Position numbers and translations under genes: made by a program. A stretch of DNA of 64,000 bases, from positions 124,001-188,000 of the forward strand of contig NZ_AVPJ01000004.1 of assembly GCF_000768705.1 (NCBI RefSeq), given 5' to 3'. Origin of the DNA: Knoellia sinensis KCTC 19936 (GTDB taxonomy: Bacteria; Actinomycetota; Actinomycetes; Actinomycetales; Dermatophilaceae). Below, piece after piece: positions 38,701 through 46,688 of this stretch. The notes below the pieces were generated by a model that had not been told where the DNA came from, did not search any database, and worked only from the letters and a program-made list of their open reading frames with translations. How positions within the stretch are numbered: position 1 is the first letter of the stretch; every line of letters starts with the position of its first letter.

Positions 38701-40440
38701 ATCGAGGGCGGTGACGGCGCCGACAACATCATCGGTGGTATGGGCGACGACATCCTCAACGACCTCAACGGCGATGACACGATCAAGGGTGGCCCCGGCC
38801 ACGACGCGATCAGCAACGGTCAGGGCTTCGGTGGCGACCTCAACCAAGGTGGCGAAGGCCAGGACCTGATCAACATGGGCAATGACATTGCCGAGACCTT
38901 CGCTGGCCCGGACAACGACTTCGTCCTGGGCGGAGATGACATCGACACCGTCTTCGGTGACACCGGCGACGACTGGATCGAGGGTGGCGCAGGCCCGTTC
39001 AACCTCCTGCAGGGAGACATGGGTCAGGCCTTCCAGAACGATCCGGATGGTGGCCACGACGTCATCGACGGTGATGGTGGCGAGCAGGACATGGACGCCG
39101 AAGGTGGCGACGACATCATGCACCTGGGCCCGGGGATCCAGCGCGCCGAAGGCATGCTGGGCTTCGACTGGACCACCCACAAGGGTGATCCGAAGGCCGC
39201 CAACTCGGACATGAACATCACCGTCGCACTGCCGCCGACGATCAACGACCTCCGTGACCGGTTCGACCTCGTCGAAGCCCTGTCAGGGTGGAACTTGAAC
39301 GACACCCTGCGCGGTGACAGCCGCGAAGCGGCCGACTTCAACGGAGTCGACCACTCGCTCAACGCCGCGGGCATCGCCCGGGTCGCGGGCGCCGACGCCC
39401 TGCTGCCGGCAGGTGCCACCGGGTTCACCGGCGGCAACATCCTGCTCGGTGGCAACGGCAACGACATCATCGAGGGTCGCGGCGGCAACGACGTGATCGA
39501 TGGCGACCGGTGGCTCAACGTGAAGATCCAGGCGCCGAACCCGGCAACCCCGGCACCGGCCGACACGAAGCTCGTGGACAGCATCCGCGAAATTCAGGCC
39601 GATGTCTTCGCGGGTCGAATCAACCCCGGTGACCTTCGGATCGTCCGGTTCATCGAGAACGGCACGCCGGCTGCGAACACAGTCGACACCGCCGTGTTCA
39701 CTGGCCCGCAGAGTGAGTACGTCATCACGACGCAGCCCAACGGCTCGGTCACCGTCGTCCACAACGACGGCGGCGTCGACGGCACGGACACGCTGTGGCG
39801 GATTGAGCGTCTTCAGTTCGCCGACGGCACCGTGAACACCAACAACCGTGCCCCCTCGGGTGCGGCGGTGGCCTCACTCAACGCAGCCGGGACGACGTTG
39901 TCGGTCGCCACCAACACGATCGCCGACGCTGACGGCCTCGGGACGTTCTCGTTCCAGTGGCAGCGCAGTGTTGCCGGTGGAGCCTTCACGGACATCGGCG
40001 GTGCGACCAGCTCCACGCTGGCCGTGACGGACGCCATCCGGGGCAGCAATGTTCGAGTGCTCGTTCGCTACACCGACGGTGCTGGCACTGCGGAGACGGT
40101 CACGTCCAACGCGGTGACTCTGGCCCCGGCGGCCGCGGTGGTCCCGAATGCCCCGACGGGTGTCACGGCCACAGCCGGCGTTCGCTCGGCAACCGTGAGG
40201 TGGACCCCACCGGCGGTCACGGGCGGAAGCCCCATCACCGGCTTCCAGATCCGGATCGTGGATGCGACCCGGGACCGGGCCGTCGCGGCGAACTTCATCG
40301 TGACGAACCCCGCCGCAACCAGTGCGGTTGTCACTGGGCTGAGGGACCGCAGGAACGTCAGGTTCCAGGTCAGGGCTGTCAACGCCAATGGTGTGGGCGC
40401 CTGGTCGGCCTTCTCGCCGGTCGTGAGACCGACGAGGTGA
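35755..40440 (+). CDS. Giant secreted haem peroxidase with RTX repeats and FN3 domain
   Basis: Exported animal-type haem peroxidase, 1,561 residues. A signal peptide follows a basic stretch (QRRRRG; hydrophobic SVAAASLVASLGLAVTVTQ; cleavage near SQA-AP, about residue 55). Peroxidase domain about 150-900: distal Asp-His in FGQFFDHGLDL (about 255), catalytic Arg and haem-linking Glu in GDGRVNENIGLT, HSEHNRLADN, and proximal His in YRFGHSML (about 608). The Asp and Glu that form haem esters in myeloperoxidase are present; its Met is replaced by Asn. RTX calcium nonapeptides (GGNDWIEGGDGADNIIGG type) occur around 975-1030, 1060-1120 and 1235-1250. An Ig-like region (about 1365-1460) and FN3 (about 1463-1561) close the protein. 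AAGGAGG 9 nt before ATG 35755 sets the start. Export is probably by Sec. SARP-type regulation is likely. Confidence 0.9.
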   Translation: MPVPEEASASRTRPGARHRKAPPQRRRRGIVTSVAAASLVASLGLAVTVTQSQAAPIGAGFQLDRGDLNFILKQIQISEAHVASRTVAQPCSTLLGTGPNQIPNQGTNGELLPWGLRTVDGSCNNLIAGQEKFGASDQLFPRRVPGSFKAAEPVDTPFDPDGPGPKTQGSPTSYAEVGTSSTPSFVQDSQPRVISNLIVDQTKSNAAAAAASGLTDAELATFPAGATLPIGNVAPDAGLSAPFNAMFTLFGQFFDHGLDLVDKSGGTIYMPLKADDPLRARAGNTPFMLLTRAKTNAQHEATNKATPFVDQNQTYTSHPSHQVFLRSYTRDASTANRPVPNGKLIETVINGEGGMATWATLKAEARTKLGIQLTDTDVLNIPLLATDPYGHFEPGTNGFPQFLLPDGTKVEGNPAANNNLGVLVPANAIRTGQAFLDDIAHHAVPMGDPDGVGGTVSPRPADTDTVLTLSGQPHARDTYDDEMLNAHFVAGDGRVNENIGLTAVHHVFHSEHNRLADNIHALINLQDTAFQNQWRAVNTASGWQYGERLFQAARFVTEMEYQHLVFEEFGRKVQPLINAFGEGGTGYETTTNPAIKAEFAHAVYRFGHSMLTDDIKRTTATGGDTSLDLITAFLNPTHFTSNGATALTPKQGAGQIFRGMTREPGQEIDEFVTETLRNNLLGLPLDLPTINIARARDTGIPTLNEARRAFYAESQNSQVRPYDNWSDVGFNLKHSESLVNFVAAYGRHPSVLNATTLAAKRAAAGRIVGGTPIPVPDDPTTVCTAPNVPVGCDESNPGLPPADWEEFMFGMGAWANTETGVNNIDLWVGGLAEKQMVGGGLLGSTFNYVFEHQMEDLQFADRFYYLARVQGLNLLVQLEGNSFGELVSRNADVSGMPSDIFSRPDLMFNLPNMGPVGGPIVDDATTPDNNEAAQPNLAWQPGGTIRFSGTEHVVFNGRDDVGDRIWSSEGDDTVRGNGGNDWIEGGDGADNIIGGMGDDILNDLNGDDTIKGGPGHDAISNGQGFGGDLNQGGEGQDLINMGNDIAETFAGPDNDFVLGGDDIDTVFGDTGDDWIEGGAGPFNLLQGDMGQAFQNDPDGGHDVIDGDGGEQDMDAEGGDDIMHLGPGIQRAEGMLGFDWTTHKGDPKAANSDMNITVALPPTINDLRDRFDLVEALSGWNLNDTLRGDSREAADFNGVDHSLNAAGIARVAGADALLPAGATGFTGGNILLGGNGNDIIEGRGGNDVIDGDRWLNVKIQAPNPATPAPADTKLVDSIREIQADVFAGRINPGDLRIVRFIENGTPAANTVDTAVFTGPQSEYVITTQPNGSVTVVHNDGGVDGTDTLWRIERLQFADGTVNTNNRAPSGAAVASLNAAGTTLSVATNTIADADGLGTFSFQWQRSVAGGAFTDIGGATSSTLAVTDAIRGSNVRVLVRYTDGAGTAETVTSNAVTLAPAAAVVPNAPTGVTATAGVRSATVRWTPPAVTGGSPITGFQIRIVDATRDRAVAANFIVTNPAATSAVVTGLRDRRNVRFQVRAVNANGVGAWSAFSPVVRPTR

Positions 40441-40492
40441 TGACAACGCACTGACCCGCCAGGTCCTCGTGACCTGAACGGTCAACACAAGA

Positions 40493-40526
40493 CCGGTGCC
40501 GGCCACCCTCAGGTGGTCGGCACCGG
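40493..40526. terminator. Terminator between peroxidase and cobA
   Basis: 15-bp stem with one G-U pair (arms 40493-40507 and 40512-40526) and loop CTCA, followed on the plus strand by CCTTTGTGTG. It lies 52 nt after the peroxidase stop and 20 nt before the stop of the convergent cobA gene, so it can serve both. Confidence 0.8.
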
Positions 40527-40546
40527 CCTTTGTGTGTGGTGGTGGG

Positions 40547-41761
40547 TCAGGAGTGGGCGAGGCGCACGACGTCGCCGACGACGACGACTGCTGGTGACAC
40601 GACTCCGCGCTCGACGGCGAGCACGGCGATGTCCGCCAGTGTTCCGACCGTGACCCGCTGGTCGAGGGAGTAGCCGCGCTCGATGATCGCGACGGGGCAG
40701 GTCGCCGGACGGCCCTGTGTGACAAGCGTTGTCGCCGTGTCGGCGAGATGGGAGACACCCATGAGGAGCACGAGGGTGTGGTCCGTCCCGGACGGCAGTG
40801 TCGGGATCTGCTCGTGGCCGGTCACGACCGTGAACGACTTCGCGAGACCGCGGTGGGTCACCGGGATGCCGGCGGCCGCCGGAACCGAGATCGCGCTCGT
40901 GACGCCGGGAACAACTTCAACGGGTATGCCGTGTGCCTCGCACGCGAGACGTTCCTCGCCTCCGCGACCGAGCACGTAGGGATCGCCACCCTTGAGCCGG
41001 ACGACTCCGTGGCCGCGCTCCGCCTCCTCGATGAGGATCTCATTGATACGTTCCTGGGGGACCGGGTGGTTGCCGGGCGTCTTGCCGACGTCGATGACGC
41101 GCACCGACTCGGGAAGGCGCGACACGATGCCGCGCGGGGCAAGTCGGTCCACCACGACGACATCCGCCGATGCCAGGAGTTCGTGGCCGCGGGCGGTGAG
41201 GAGTTCATCGGCGCCAGGGCCGCCACCCACGAGCGCGACCCACCCGGTGCCGCGGGGACGGTGGCGTCGCAGGTCGATCAGCCCCGTCCGCAGAGCCAGG
41301 TCGATTCCGTCGCGGGCCGTGGCGGCAAGCTGAGGGTCGCCACCACCGTGGACGGCGATCTGCACGGTGCCGTCGGGTGTCGTGACCTGCGTGCGGGCAA
41401 GGACGCTGGCGCGCGTCGCACGAGCGTCAGTGGCGTCGATGCACCACACGCGCAGTGTGGTCGAGTCGGCACTGATGCGGCTGTCGACATCGGGGTCACC
41501 CGTGGCCGTGTGGGCGAGCCACGCGCCGTCGAGGTCGGACGGGCCCGCGTAGTCGCGCTGCAGCCACGTCACGCGTTCCGGGTGGCTGATGACGAGGTCA
41601 TGCACGTCCTCGCAGATCCACGGGGAGACGAGGCGCACGACAGCACCCTCGCCGAGGAACGCCCGGAGGCGTCGCCCGGTGACCGGCCCGCCGCCGAACA
41701 CGGCGACAAGTCGGTCGGTGAGGTCGAGGGCGACCGGCAGAGCCGACTTCAGATGTCCCAT
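40547..41761 (-). CDS. cobA: Uroporphyrinogen-III C-methyltransferase with CysG-like N-terminal domain
   Basis: Makes precorrin-2, the precursor of sirohaem needed by the sulfite reductase of this operon. 404 residues. About 1-150 is a CysG-A-like dehydrogenase module with a glycine loop VAVFGGGPVTGRRLRAFL. About 160-400 is the SUMT domain: VALVGGGPGADELLTARG (SAM site), VVVDRLAP, GKTPGNHPVPQERIN, VVRLKGGDPYVLGRGGEE and VPGVTSA. The sirohydrochlorin ferrochelatase step is not obvious: the N-terminal module may supply dehydrogenase and chelatase activity as in CysG, but its key residues were not checked. Last gene of the minus-strand sulfate-reduction operon, overlapping cysN by 13 nt. Confidence 0.9.
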   Translation of the reverse strand: MGHLKSALPVALDLTDRLVAVFGGGPVTGRRLRAFLGEGAVVRLVSPWICEDVHDLVISHPERVTWLQRDYAGPSDLDGAWLAHTATGDPDVDSRISADSTTLRVWCIDATDARATRASVLARTQVTTPDGTVQIAVHGGGDPQLAATARDGIDLALRTGLIDLRRHRPRGTGWVALVGGGPGADELLTARGHELLASADVVVVDRLAPRGIVSRLPESVRVIDVGKTPGNHPVPQERINEILIEEAERGHGVVRLKGGDPYVLGRGGEERLACEAHGIPVEVVPGVTSAISVPAAAGIPVTHRGLAKSFTVVTGHEQIPTLPSGTDHTLVLLMGVSHLADTATTLVTQGRPATCPVAIIERGYSLDQRVTVGTLADIAVLAVERGVVSPAVVVVGDVVRLAHS

Positions 41762-43089
41762 TCCTCGTCACCCTCGGGCTGGGTCGGGGCATCGGCAGAC
41801 GTCGGGAGGGTCGCGCCCACCATGCCCGCGGCGACAGTACGACCGTCGTGGGCATCGATGAGGAGGAATGATCCTCCACGACGCGAGGTCGAGTAGTTCT
41901 CCACGGGAACCGGGCTCGCGAGGCGCAGGGTCACGAGGCCAATGTCGTTGAGGGACAGGGCTTCTGACGGAACGGCCTGCAGATCGTCGAGGTCGAGTGC
42001 GCCGTCGATCGCGCGCACCGCGGTCTGCACGGTCCGAGAGCCGTGCTTGAGCAGGAGACGCTGCCCCGGACGAAGCGGCGCGTCGCCGAGCCAGCAGACC
42101 ACGCCCCTGATGTCCTGCGTGGGCTCGGGAGCATCGGCCACGGACGCGATGACGTCGCCGCGCGAGATGTCGATCTCGTCGGCGAGCCGCAGAGTCACCG
42201 ACTGCGGTGCGAACGCCTCGTCCAGTGACCGCTTGCCGAGGTCGATTCCGGTGACCGTCGAGCGCTTGCCCGAGGGCAGGGCCACGACCTCGTCACCGAC
42301 GCGCACGACGCCGGAGGCGACATGACCGGCATACCCGCGGTAGTCGCGGTGGGCCTCGTCACGAGCGGCACCCTGCGGACGGATGACGAGCTGCACCGGC
42401 AGGCGGAAGGCCTCGCGCGTGGGGTCGTCCGACGGGGGCAGGGACTCGAGCAGCTCGAGAAGGGTCGGTCCGGCATACCACGGTGTGCGGGTGGAACGGT
42501 CGGCGATGTTGTCGCCATCGAGGGCGCTCACGGGGATGGCGATGGCGTCCTCGACGCCGAGTTCACGGGCCACGGCCTGCACTTCGGCGTTGACCCGTTC
42601 GAAGACCTCCGCCGAGAAGTCGACGAGGTCGATCTTGTTGACGGCGACGACGACGTGCGGCACGCGCAGCAACGCGGTGACGGCGAGGTGGCGTCGGGTC
42701 TGCTCGAGGACGCCCTTGCGGGCATCCACGAGCAGGACGACGACATCGGCTGTCGAGCTGCCGGTGACCGTGTTCCGCGTGTACTGCACGTGTCCGGGGC
42801 AGTCGGCCAGGACGAAGGAACGCCGTGCCGTTGCGAAGTAGCGGTACGCGACGTCGATGGTGATGCCCTGCTCGCGCTCGGCGCGCAGTCCGTCGGTGAG
42901 CAGGGCGAGGTCGGCGGCGGTGAGGCCCCGGTCGCGGGACACCCGCTCGACGGCGGCGAGCTGGTCGGACAGGACCGACTTCGTGTCGTGGAGCAGTCGG
43001 CCGACGAGGGTGGACTTCCCGTCGTCGACGGAGCCGGCGGTCGCGAGGCGGAGCAGCGTGCCAGTGGTGGGAACTGTGGTCGTGGTCAT
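41749..43089 (-). CDS. cysN: Sulfate adenylyltransferase subunit 1 (GTPase)
   Basis: GTP-hydrolysing subunit of ATP sulfurylase; with CysD it activates sulfate to APS. 446 residues. EF-Tu-like G motifs: GSVDDGKST (G1, about residue 19), DCPGHVQYTRN (G3, about 95) and NKIDLVD (G4, about 151). Beta-barrel domains follow. It ends after the barrel, without the fused APS kinase (CysC) seen in some actinobacteria, which fits the APS-reducing CysH of this operon. ATG 43089 (MTTTTVPTTG, GAGGA upstream) is chosen; an in-frame ATG at 43149 overlaps the cysD stop and would add 20 residues unlike the family. Confidence 0.93.
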   Translation of the reverse strand: MTTTTVPTTGTLLRLATAGSVDDGKSTLVGRLLHDTKSVLSDQLAAVERVSRDRGLTAADLALLTDGLRAEREQGITIDVAYRYFATARRSFVLADCPGHVQYTRNTVTGSSTADVVVLLVDARKGVLEQTRRHLAVTALLRVPHVVVAVNKIDLVDFSAEVFERVNAEVQAVARELGVEDAIAIPVSALDGDNIADRSTRTPWYAGPTLLELLESLPPSDDPTREAFRLPVQLVIRPQGAARDEAHRDYRGYAGHVASGVVRVGDEVVALPSGKRSTVTGIDLGKRSLDEAFAPQSVTLRLADEIDISRGDVIASVADAPEPTQDIRGVVCWLGDAPLRPGQRLLLKHGSRTVQTAVRAIDGALDLDDLQAVPSEALSLNDIGLVTLRLASPVPVENYSTSRRGGSFLLIDAHDGRTVAAGMVGATLPTSADAPTQPEGDEEWDI

Positions 43090-43148
43090 GTCGGGGTCCT
43101 CACGACGTAGCGGAGCGAAGGATGAGCGCAGAACTTCGTGGGGTGACA

Positions 43149-44117
43149 TCAGAAGTAGCCCTCCTTCTTGCGGTCCTCCATGGCGGCCTCCGAGATCCGG
43201 TCGTCGGCACGGGTGGCGCCGCGCTCGGTCAGGGTCGACGCTGCGACCTCGACGACGATCTCGGCGTTGGTGCGGGCGGGCGACTCGACGGCACCCGTGC
43301 ACGACATGTCGCCGACGGTGCGATAGCGGACCAGGCGCGTCTCCACGGTTTCGCCCTCGCGCGGCTGGCTGTAGGGGCCGACCGCGAGCCACATGCCGTC
43401 GCGCTGGAAGACCTCGCGCTCGTGGGCGTAGTAGAGCGGGGCGAGCGGGATGTTCTCCCGCTCGATGTAACTCCAGACGTCGACCTCGGTCCAGTTGCTG
43501 ATCGGGAAGACCCGCACGTGTTCACCGGGCCGGTGGCGCGGGTTGAAGAGGTTCCAGAGCTCGGGGCGCTGGTTCTTGGGATCCCACTGGCCGAACTCGT
43601 CACGCAGGGAGACGATGCGCTCCTTGGCGCGCGCCTTCTCCTCGTCGCGTCGCCCACCGCCAAAGACGCCGTCGAAGCGGTGCTCGTTGATGGCGTCGAG
43701 CAGCGGCTGGGTCTGCAGGGCGTTGCGCAGGCCGTCCGCACGCTCGCGCAGGCGACCGTCATCGATGTAGTCCTGCACCGAGGCCACCTCGAGCCGCAGC
43801 CCGAGTCGCTCGACCGTCTCGTCGCGGTACTCGAGCACCTCGGGGAAGTTGTGGCCGGTGTCGACGTGCAGCACCGGGAACGGGATGGGCGCCGGCCAGA
43901 ACGCCTTCACCGCGAGGTGCAGCATCACGACGGAGTCCTTGCCGCCGCTGAACAGGAGAGCCGGGCGCTCGAGTTCGCCGACCATCTCGCGGATGACGAG
44001 GATGGCCTCGGCCTCGAGGGCGTCGAGCTGGCTGAGGACGCGCCCGCCGTGGTCCGTGGTCGGCGAGTCGGCAGCGGCGGCCGTCGTCTCGAGTTCGTCG
44101 ATCGTGGATGCGCTCAT
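43149..44117 (-). CDS. cysD: Sulfate adenylyltransferase subunit 2
   Basis: Catalytic adenylyltransferase subunit of ATP sulfurylase, 322 residues. PP-loop LLFSGGKDSVVMLHLA (about residue 53), VLHVDTGHNFPEVLEYRD, the FDGVFGGGRRDEEKARAKER segment, NLFNPRHRPGEHVRVFPISNWTEVDVW in two overlapping parts, and the conserved tail MEDRKKEGYF. The N-terminus before LSQLDALEAEAI is a short low-complexity extension. ATG 44117 overlaps the cysH stop by 4 nt (ATGA). It works with CysN, encoded 59 nt downstream. Confidence 0.95.
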   Translation of the reverse strand: MSASTIDELETTAAAADSPTTDHGGRVLSQLDALEAEAILVIREMVGELERPALLFSGGKDSVVMLHLAVKAFWPAPIPFPVLHVDTGHNFPEVLEYRDETVERLGLRLEVASVQDYIDDGRLRERADGLRNALQTQPLLDAINEHRFDGVFGGGRRDEEKARAKERIVSLRDEFGQWDPKNQRPELWNLFNPRHRPGEHVRVFPISNWTEVDVWSYIERENIPLAPLYYAHEREVFQRDGMWLAVGPYSQPREGETVETRLVRYRTVGDMSCTGAVESPARTNAEIVVEVAASTLTERGATRADDRISEAAMEDRKKEGYF

Positions 44118-44830
44118 GTGTGGATCCCGCATTCGGTCTTGGCCAGGCCGGCCCAGCGGCCGGATCGGGGGTCGTCTCCCGGGGCGACGCGCTTCGTGCA
44201 CGGTTCGCAGCCGATGGAGGGGTAGCCGTCGTACATCAGGAGGTTGACGGGCACGGAGTGCTCATTCGCGTATGCCGTGACGTCGTCGAGCGACCACGTC
44301 ACCAACGGGTTGATCTTGACGAGGCCGTGCTTCTCGTCGAATGTCACGAGGGGGGTCTCGGTGCGGGTGGGCGCCTCATCGCGGCGCACGCCGGTCACCC
44401 AGGCCTCGTAGCCGGCGAGGGTGCGTGCCAACGGCTCCATCTTGCGCATCGCGCAGCAGAGCGCAGGGTCGCGCTCGTAGAGGCGAGGGCCGTGCTTCAG
44501 GTCCTGCTCGGCGACGGTGAGCTCGGGGAGGACGTCGACGACCGTGACGTCCAACTCATCAGCGACACGGGCGCGGGTCCCGATGGTGTCCGCGAAGTGA
44601 TAGCCGGTCTCGAGGAAGAGAACGTCCACACCGGGCGAGTCCTGCGAAATCAGGTGCGGGAGAACACCCTCGGCCATGCTGCACGCCACGGCGAGGGTCC
44701 CCGGGAAGTGCTCCGCAGCCCAGCGAGCGACGCCACGCGCATCCGTGTCGTCGAGCTGAGCACCCTCGGACGCAAGGGCGCGGAGCTCCTCCTCGCCGCG
44801 CTTGGTTCCGGCTCGGGTCTGGATGCTCAT
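44114..44830 (-). CDS. cysH: Adenylyl-sulfate (APS) reductase
   Basis: Reduces APS to sulfite with thioredoxin, 238 residues. PP-loop-like VACSMAEGVLPHLI, LFLETGYHFADT, and the cysteines of a [4Fe-4S] cluster: CC in DPALCCAMRK (about residue 120) and CxxC in GCEPCTKR (about 205), plus the catalytic Cys in the C-terminal ECGIHT. The cluster cysteines mark an APS reductase rather than a PAPS reductase, so no APS kinase is needed, and none is present. Overlaps of 4 nt on both sides show tight translational coupling with cysI and cysD. Confidence 0.94.
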   Translation of the reverse strand: MSIQTRAGTKRGEEELRALASEGAQLDDTDARGVARWAAEHFPGTLAVACSMAEGVLPHLISQDSPGVDVLFLETGYHFADTIGTRARVADELDVTVVDVLPELTVAEQDLKHGPRLYERDPALCCAMRKMEPLARTLAGYEAWVTGVRRDEAPTRTETPLVTFDEKHGLVKINPLVTWSLDDVTAYANEHSVPVNLLMYDGYPSIGCEPCTKRVAPGDDPRSGRWAGLAKTECGIHT

Positions 44831-46530
44831 GTCAGCTCCTCGTCGGCGACTCGGTGGGCCCACGTCGCGAAGGACTCGCCGGCGACGCGCTGCTCGGTGA
44901 ACCGGCGCACGATGCGCTCGACGTAGTCGGCCAGGTCGGCCGCGGGGACCTTGAGCCCACGGACCGTGCGGCCCAGCCCGGCCTCGTCGCGCTCCGGCGA
45001 GGCGAGGCCACCGCCGAGGTGGACCTGGAAGCCGGGGACGCTATCGCCCGCGTCGTTGGTCGTGATGAGCCCCTTGAGGCCGATGTCTGCCGTCTGGATG
45101 CGGGCGCACGAGTTGGGGCAGCCGTTGACGTTGAGAGCGATCGGGGTGTCCAGGTCGATGTCGGCCAGGCGCCGCTCGAGCTCGGCGATGACTGCCGTCG
45201 CGGTGTCCTTGGTGTCGACGAGGGCGAGCTTGCAGTACTCGATGCCGGTGCAGGCCATCGTCGTGCGACGGAACGGGCTGGGAGTCGTCGTGAGGCCGAG
45301 CTCTTCAAGCCCGGCGACGAGCTCGTCGACTCCGTCACCCGGCACACCGAGGACGACGAGCTTCTGGTGTGCGGTGAGTCGCACCCCGTCCGCGCCGACT
45401 CGCTCGACGAGGTCCGCAAGGGTCGTGAGCTTCGTGCCGCTGACGCGGCCCACCGTCGGAGCGGCGCCGACGTAGAAGCGTCCGTCCTTCTGCTCGTGCA
45501 CGCCGACGTGGTCTCCGGGGCCGGTCGCGGGCGCCGGGGCGGGGCCGTCGGGGAGTGCCCGGCCCAGGTACTCGGTCTCGAGGACCTCGCGGAACTTCTC
45601 CGGCCCCCACTCGGCCATGACGAACTTGAGGCGCGCCTTGGTGCGCATCCGGCGGTAGCCGTAGTCACGGAAGATCTGGATCACGCCGTGCCACACGTCC
45701 GGGGCGTCGGCCTCGGAGACGAAGACCCCGATGCGCTCGGCCAGGCGCGGTGCGGTGGAGAGCCCGCCGCCGACCCACAGGTCGAAGCCGGGGCCGAGCT
45801 CGGGGTGGACGACACCGACGAGCGAGATGTCGTTGATCTCGTGGACGACGTCGAGGCTCGGGTGGCCGGTGATGGCGGTCTTGAACTTGCGGGGCAGGTT
45901 GGACAGTTCGGGGTCGCCGACCCACCGGGACGTGATCTCGTGGATCACGGGCGTCGGGTCGATGATCTCGTCGGCGGCGACACCGGCGACGGGGGAGCCG
46001 AGGAAGCCGCGGGGCGTGTCACCGCAGGCCTCGGTCGTCTGAAGACCGACCGCCTCGAGCCGGCGCCAGATCTCGGGCACGCTCTCGATCGCGATCCAGT
46101 GGTACTGGATGTTCTGCCGGTCGCTGATGTCCGCGCTCTCGCGGGCGAAGTCGGTGGAGATGCCGCCGAGGACGCGCAACTGGGTGGGGGAGAGGAGCTG
46201 CCCGTCGGTGCGCACCCGGAGCATGAAGAACTTGTCCTCGAGCTCGTGGGGCTCCAGAGAGGCGGTGCGCCCGCCGTCGATGCCGGGCTTGCGCTGGGTA
46301 TAGAGGCCCCACCAGCGGAAGCGACCGTGCAGGTCCTCGCCGGGGATGGCGTCGAACCCGTCACGGGCATAGATCGTCTCGATCCGCTCCCGGACGTTGA
46401 GGCCGTTGTCCGCGGCCTTGAACGTCTCGTTGGGATTGAGCGGCTCCCGGCCGTCGACGGCCCACTGGCCGTTGGACCGCCCGGTGCGCGGCGGCCGCAG
46501 GGTGCGGCTGCCTGAGACGACGCTCGTCAT
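44827..46530 (-). CDS. cysI: Ferredoxin-type sulfite (nitrite/sulfite) reductase
   Basis: Reduces sulfite to sulfide with six electrons; sirohaem/[4Fe-4S] enzyme, 567 residues. Two ferredoxin-like half-domains precede the cluster cysteines CTGIEYC (about residue 428-434) and NGCPNSC (about 472-476), the full C-x5-C / C-x3-C set. FARESADISDRQNIQYHW and the Arg/Lys-rich substrate face (RRMRTKARLKF) match the NirA/SirA family. Being in one operon with cysH, cysD, cysN and cobA, sulfite rather than nitrite is the natural substrate. ATG 46530 has GAGGAA 4-5 nt upstream. First gene of the operon. Confidence 0.94.
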   Translation of the reverse strand: MTSVVSGSRTLRPPRTGRSNGQWAVDGREPLNPNETFKAADNGLNVRERIETIYARDGFDAIPGEDLHGRFRWWGLYTQRKPGIDGGRTASLEPHELEDKFFMLRVRTDGQLLSPTQLRVLGGISTDFARESADISDRQNIQYHWIAIESVPEIWRRLEAVGLQTTEACGDTPRGFLGSPVAGVAADEIIDPTPVIHEITSRWVGDPELSNLPRKFKTAITGHPSLDVVHEINDISLVGVVHPELGPGFDLWVGGGLSTAPRLAERIGVFVSEADAPDVWHGVIQIFRDYGYRRMRTKARLKFVMAEWGPEKFREVLETEYLGRALPDGPAPAPATGPGDHVGVHEQKDGRFYVGAAPTVGRVSGTKLTTLADLVERVGADGVRLTAHQKLVVLGVPGDGVDELVAGLEELGLTTTPSPFRRTTMACTGIEYCKLALVDTKDTATAVIAELERRLADIDLDTPIALNVNGCPNSCARIQTADIGLKGLITTNDAGDSVPGFQVHLGGGLASPERDEAGLGRTVRGLKVPAADLADYVERIVRRFTEQRVAGESFATWAHRVADEELT

Positions 46531-46572
46531 GGGTTCCTCGATCCTCAATGGGGTGGCAAGACTGATGGAAAG

Positions 46573-46589
46573 CATAAGTGTCCGTTATG
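46573..46589. promoter_or_regulatory. Inverted repeat in cysI / LAL regulator promoter region
   Basis: CATAA-GTGTCCG-TTATG, 5-bp arms with a 7-nt spacer, 43 nt before the cysI start in an otherwise GC-rich 158-nt divergent gap. It could be the operator of a sulfur regulator (CymR/McbR-like proteins act at such operons in Gram-positives), but the match to a known site is not established. Confidence 0.3.
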
Positions 46590-46688
46590 TCCAAGGACGT
46601 GGCGTCCACGATGTGACCAAGCGCAAATCGGGCACCGGAAATGTCCGCGCGCCTGCGCGCCGCGGCACGGTGGCGGGATGATCGAGCC

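Noticed and set aside
38690-39110. Dense short repeats that could suggest a minisatellite or CRISPR-like array
   Set aside because: They are the in-frame Gly/Asp-rich RTX nonapeptide codons of the peroxidase; spacing is 27 nt with no conserved direct repeat or unique spacers.
36271-39180. 969-codon minus-strand frame opposite the haem peroxidase
   Set aside because: Antisense shadow; the plus strand encodes complete peroxidase and RTX motifs in this interval.
43090-43149. CysN start at ATG 43149 overlapping the cysD stop
   Set aside because: The added 20 residues do not resemble CysN, and the AAGGAGG there is explained by the conserved KKEGYF end of CysD; not excluded.
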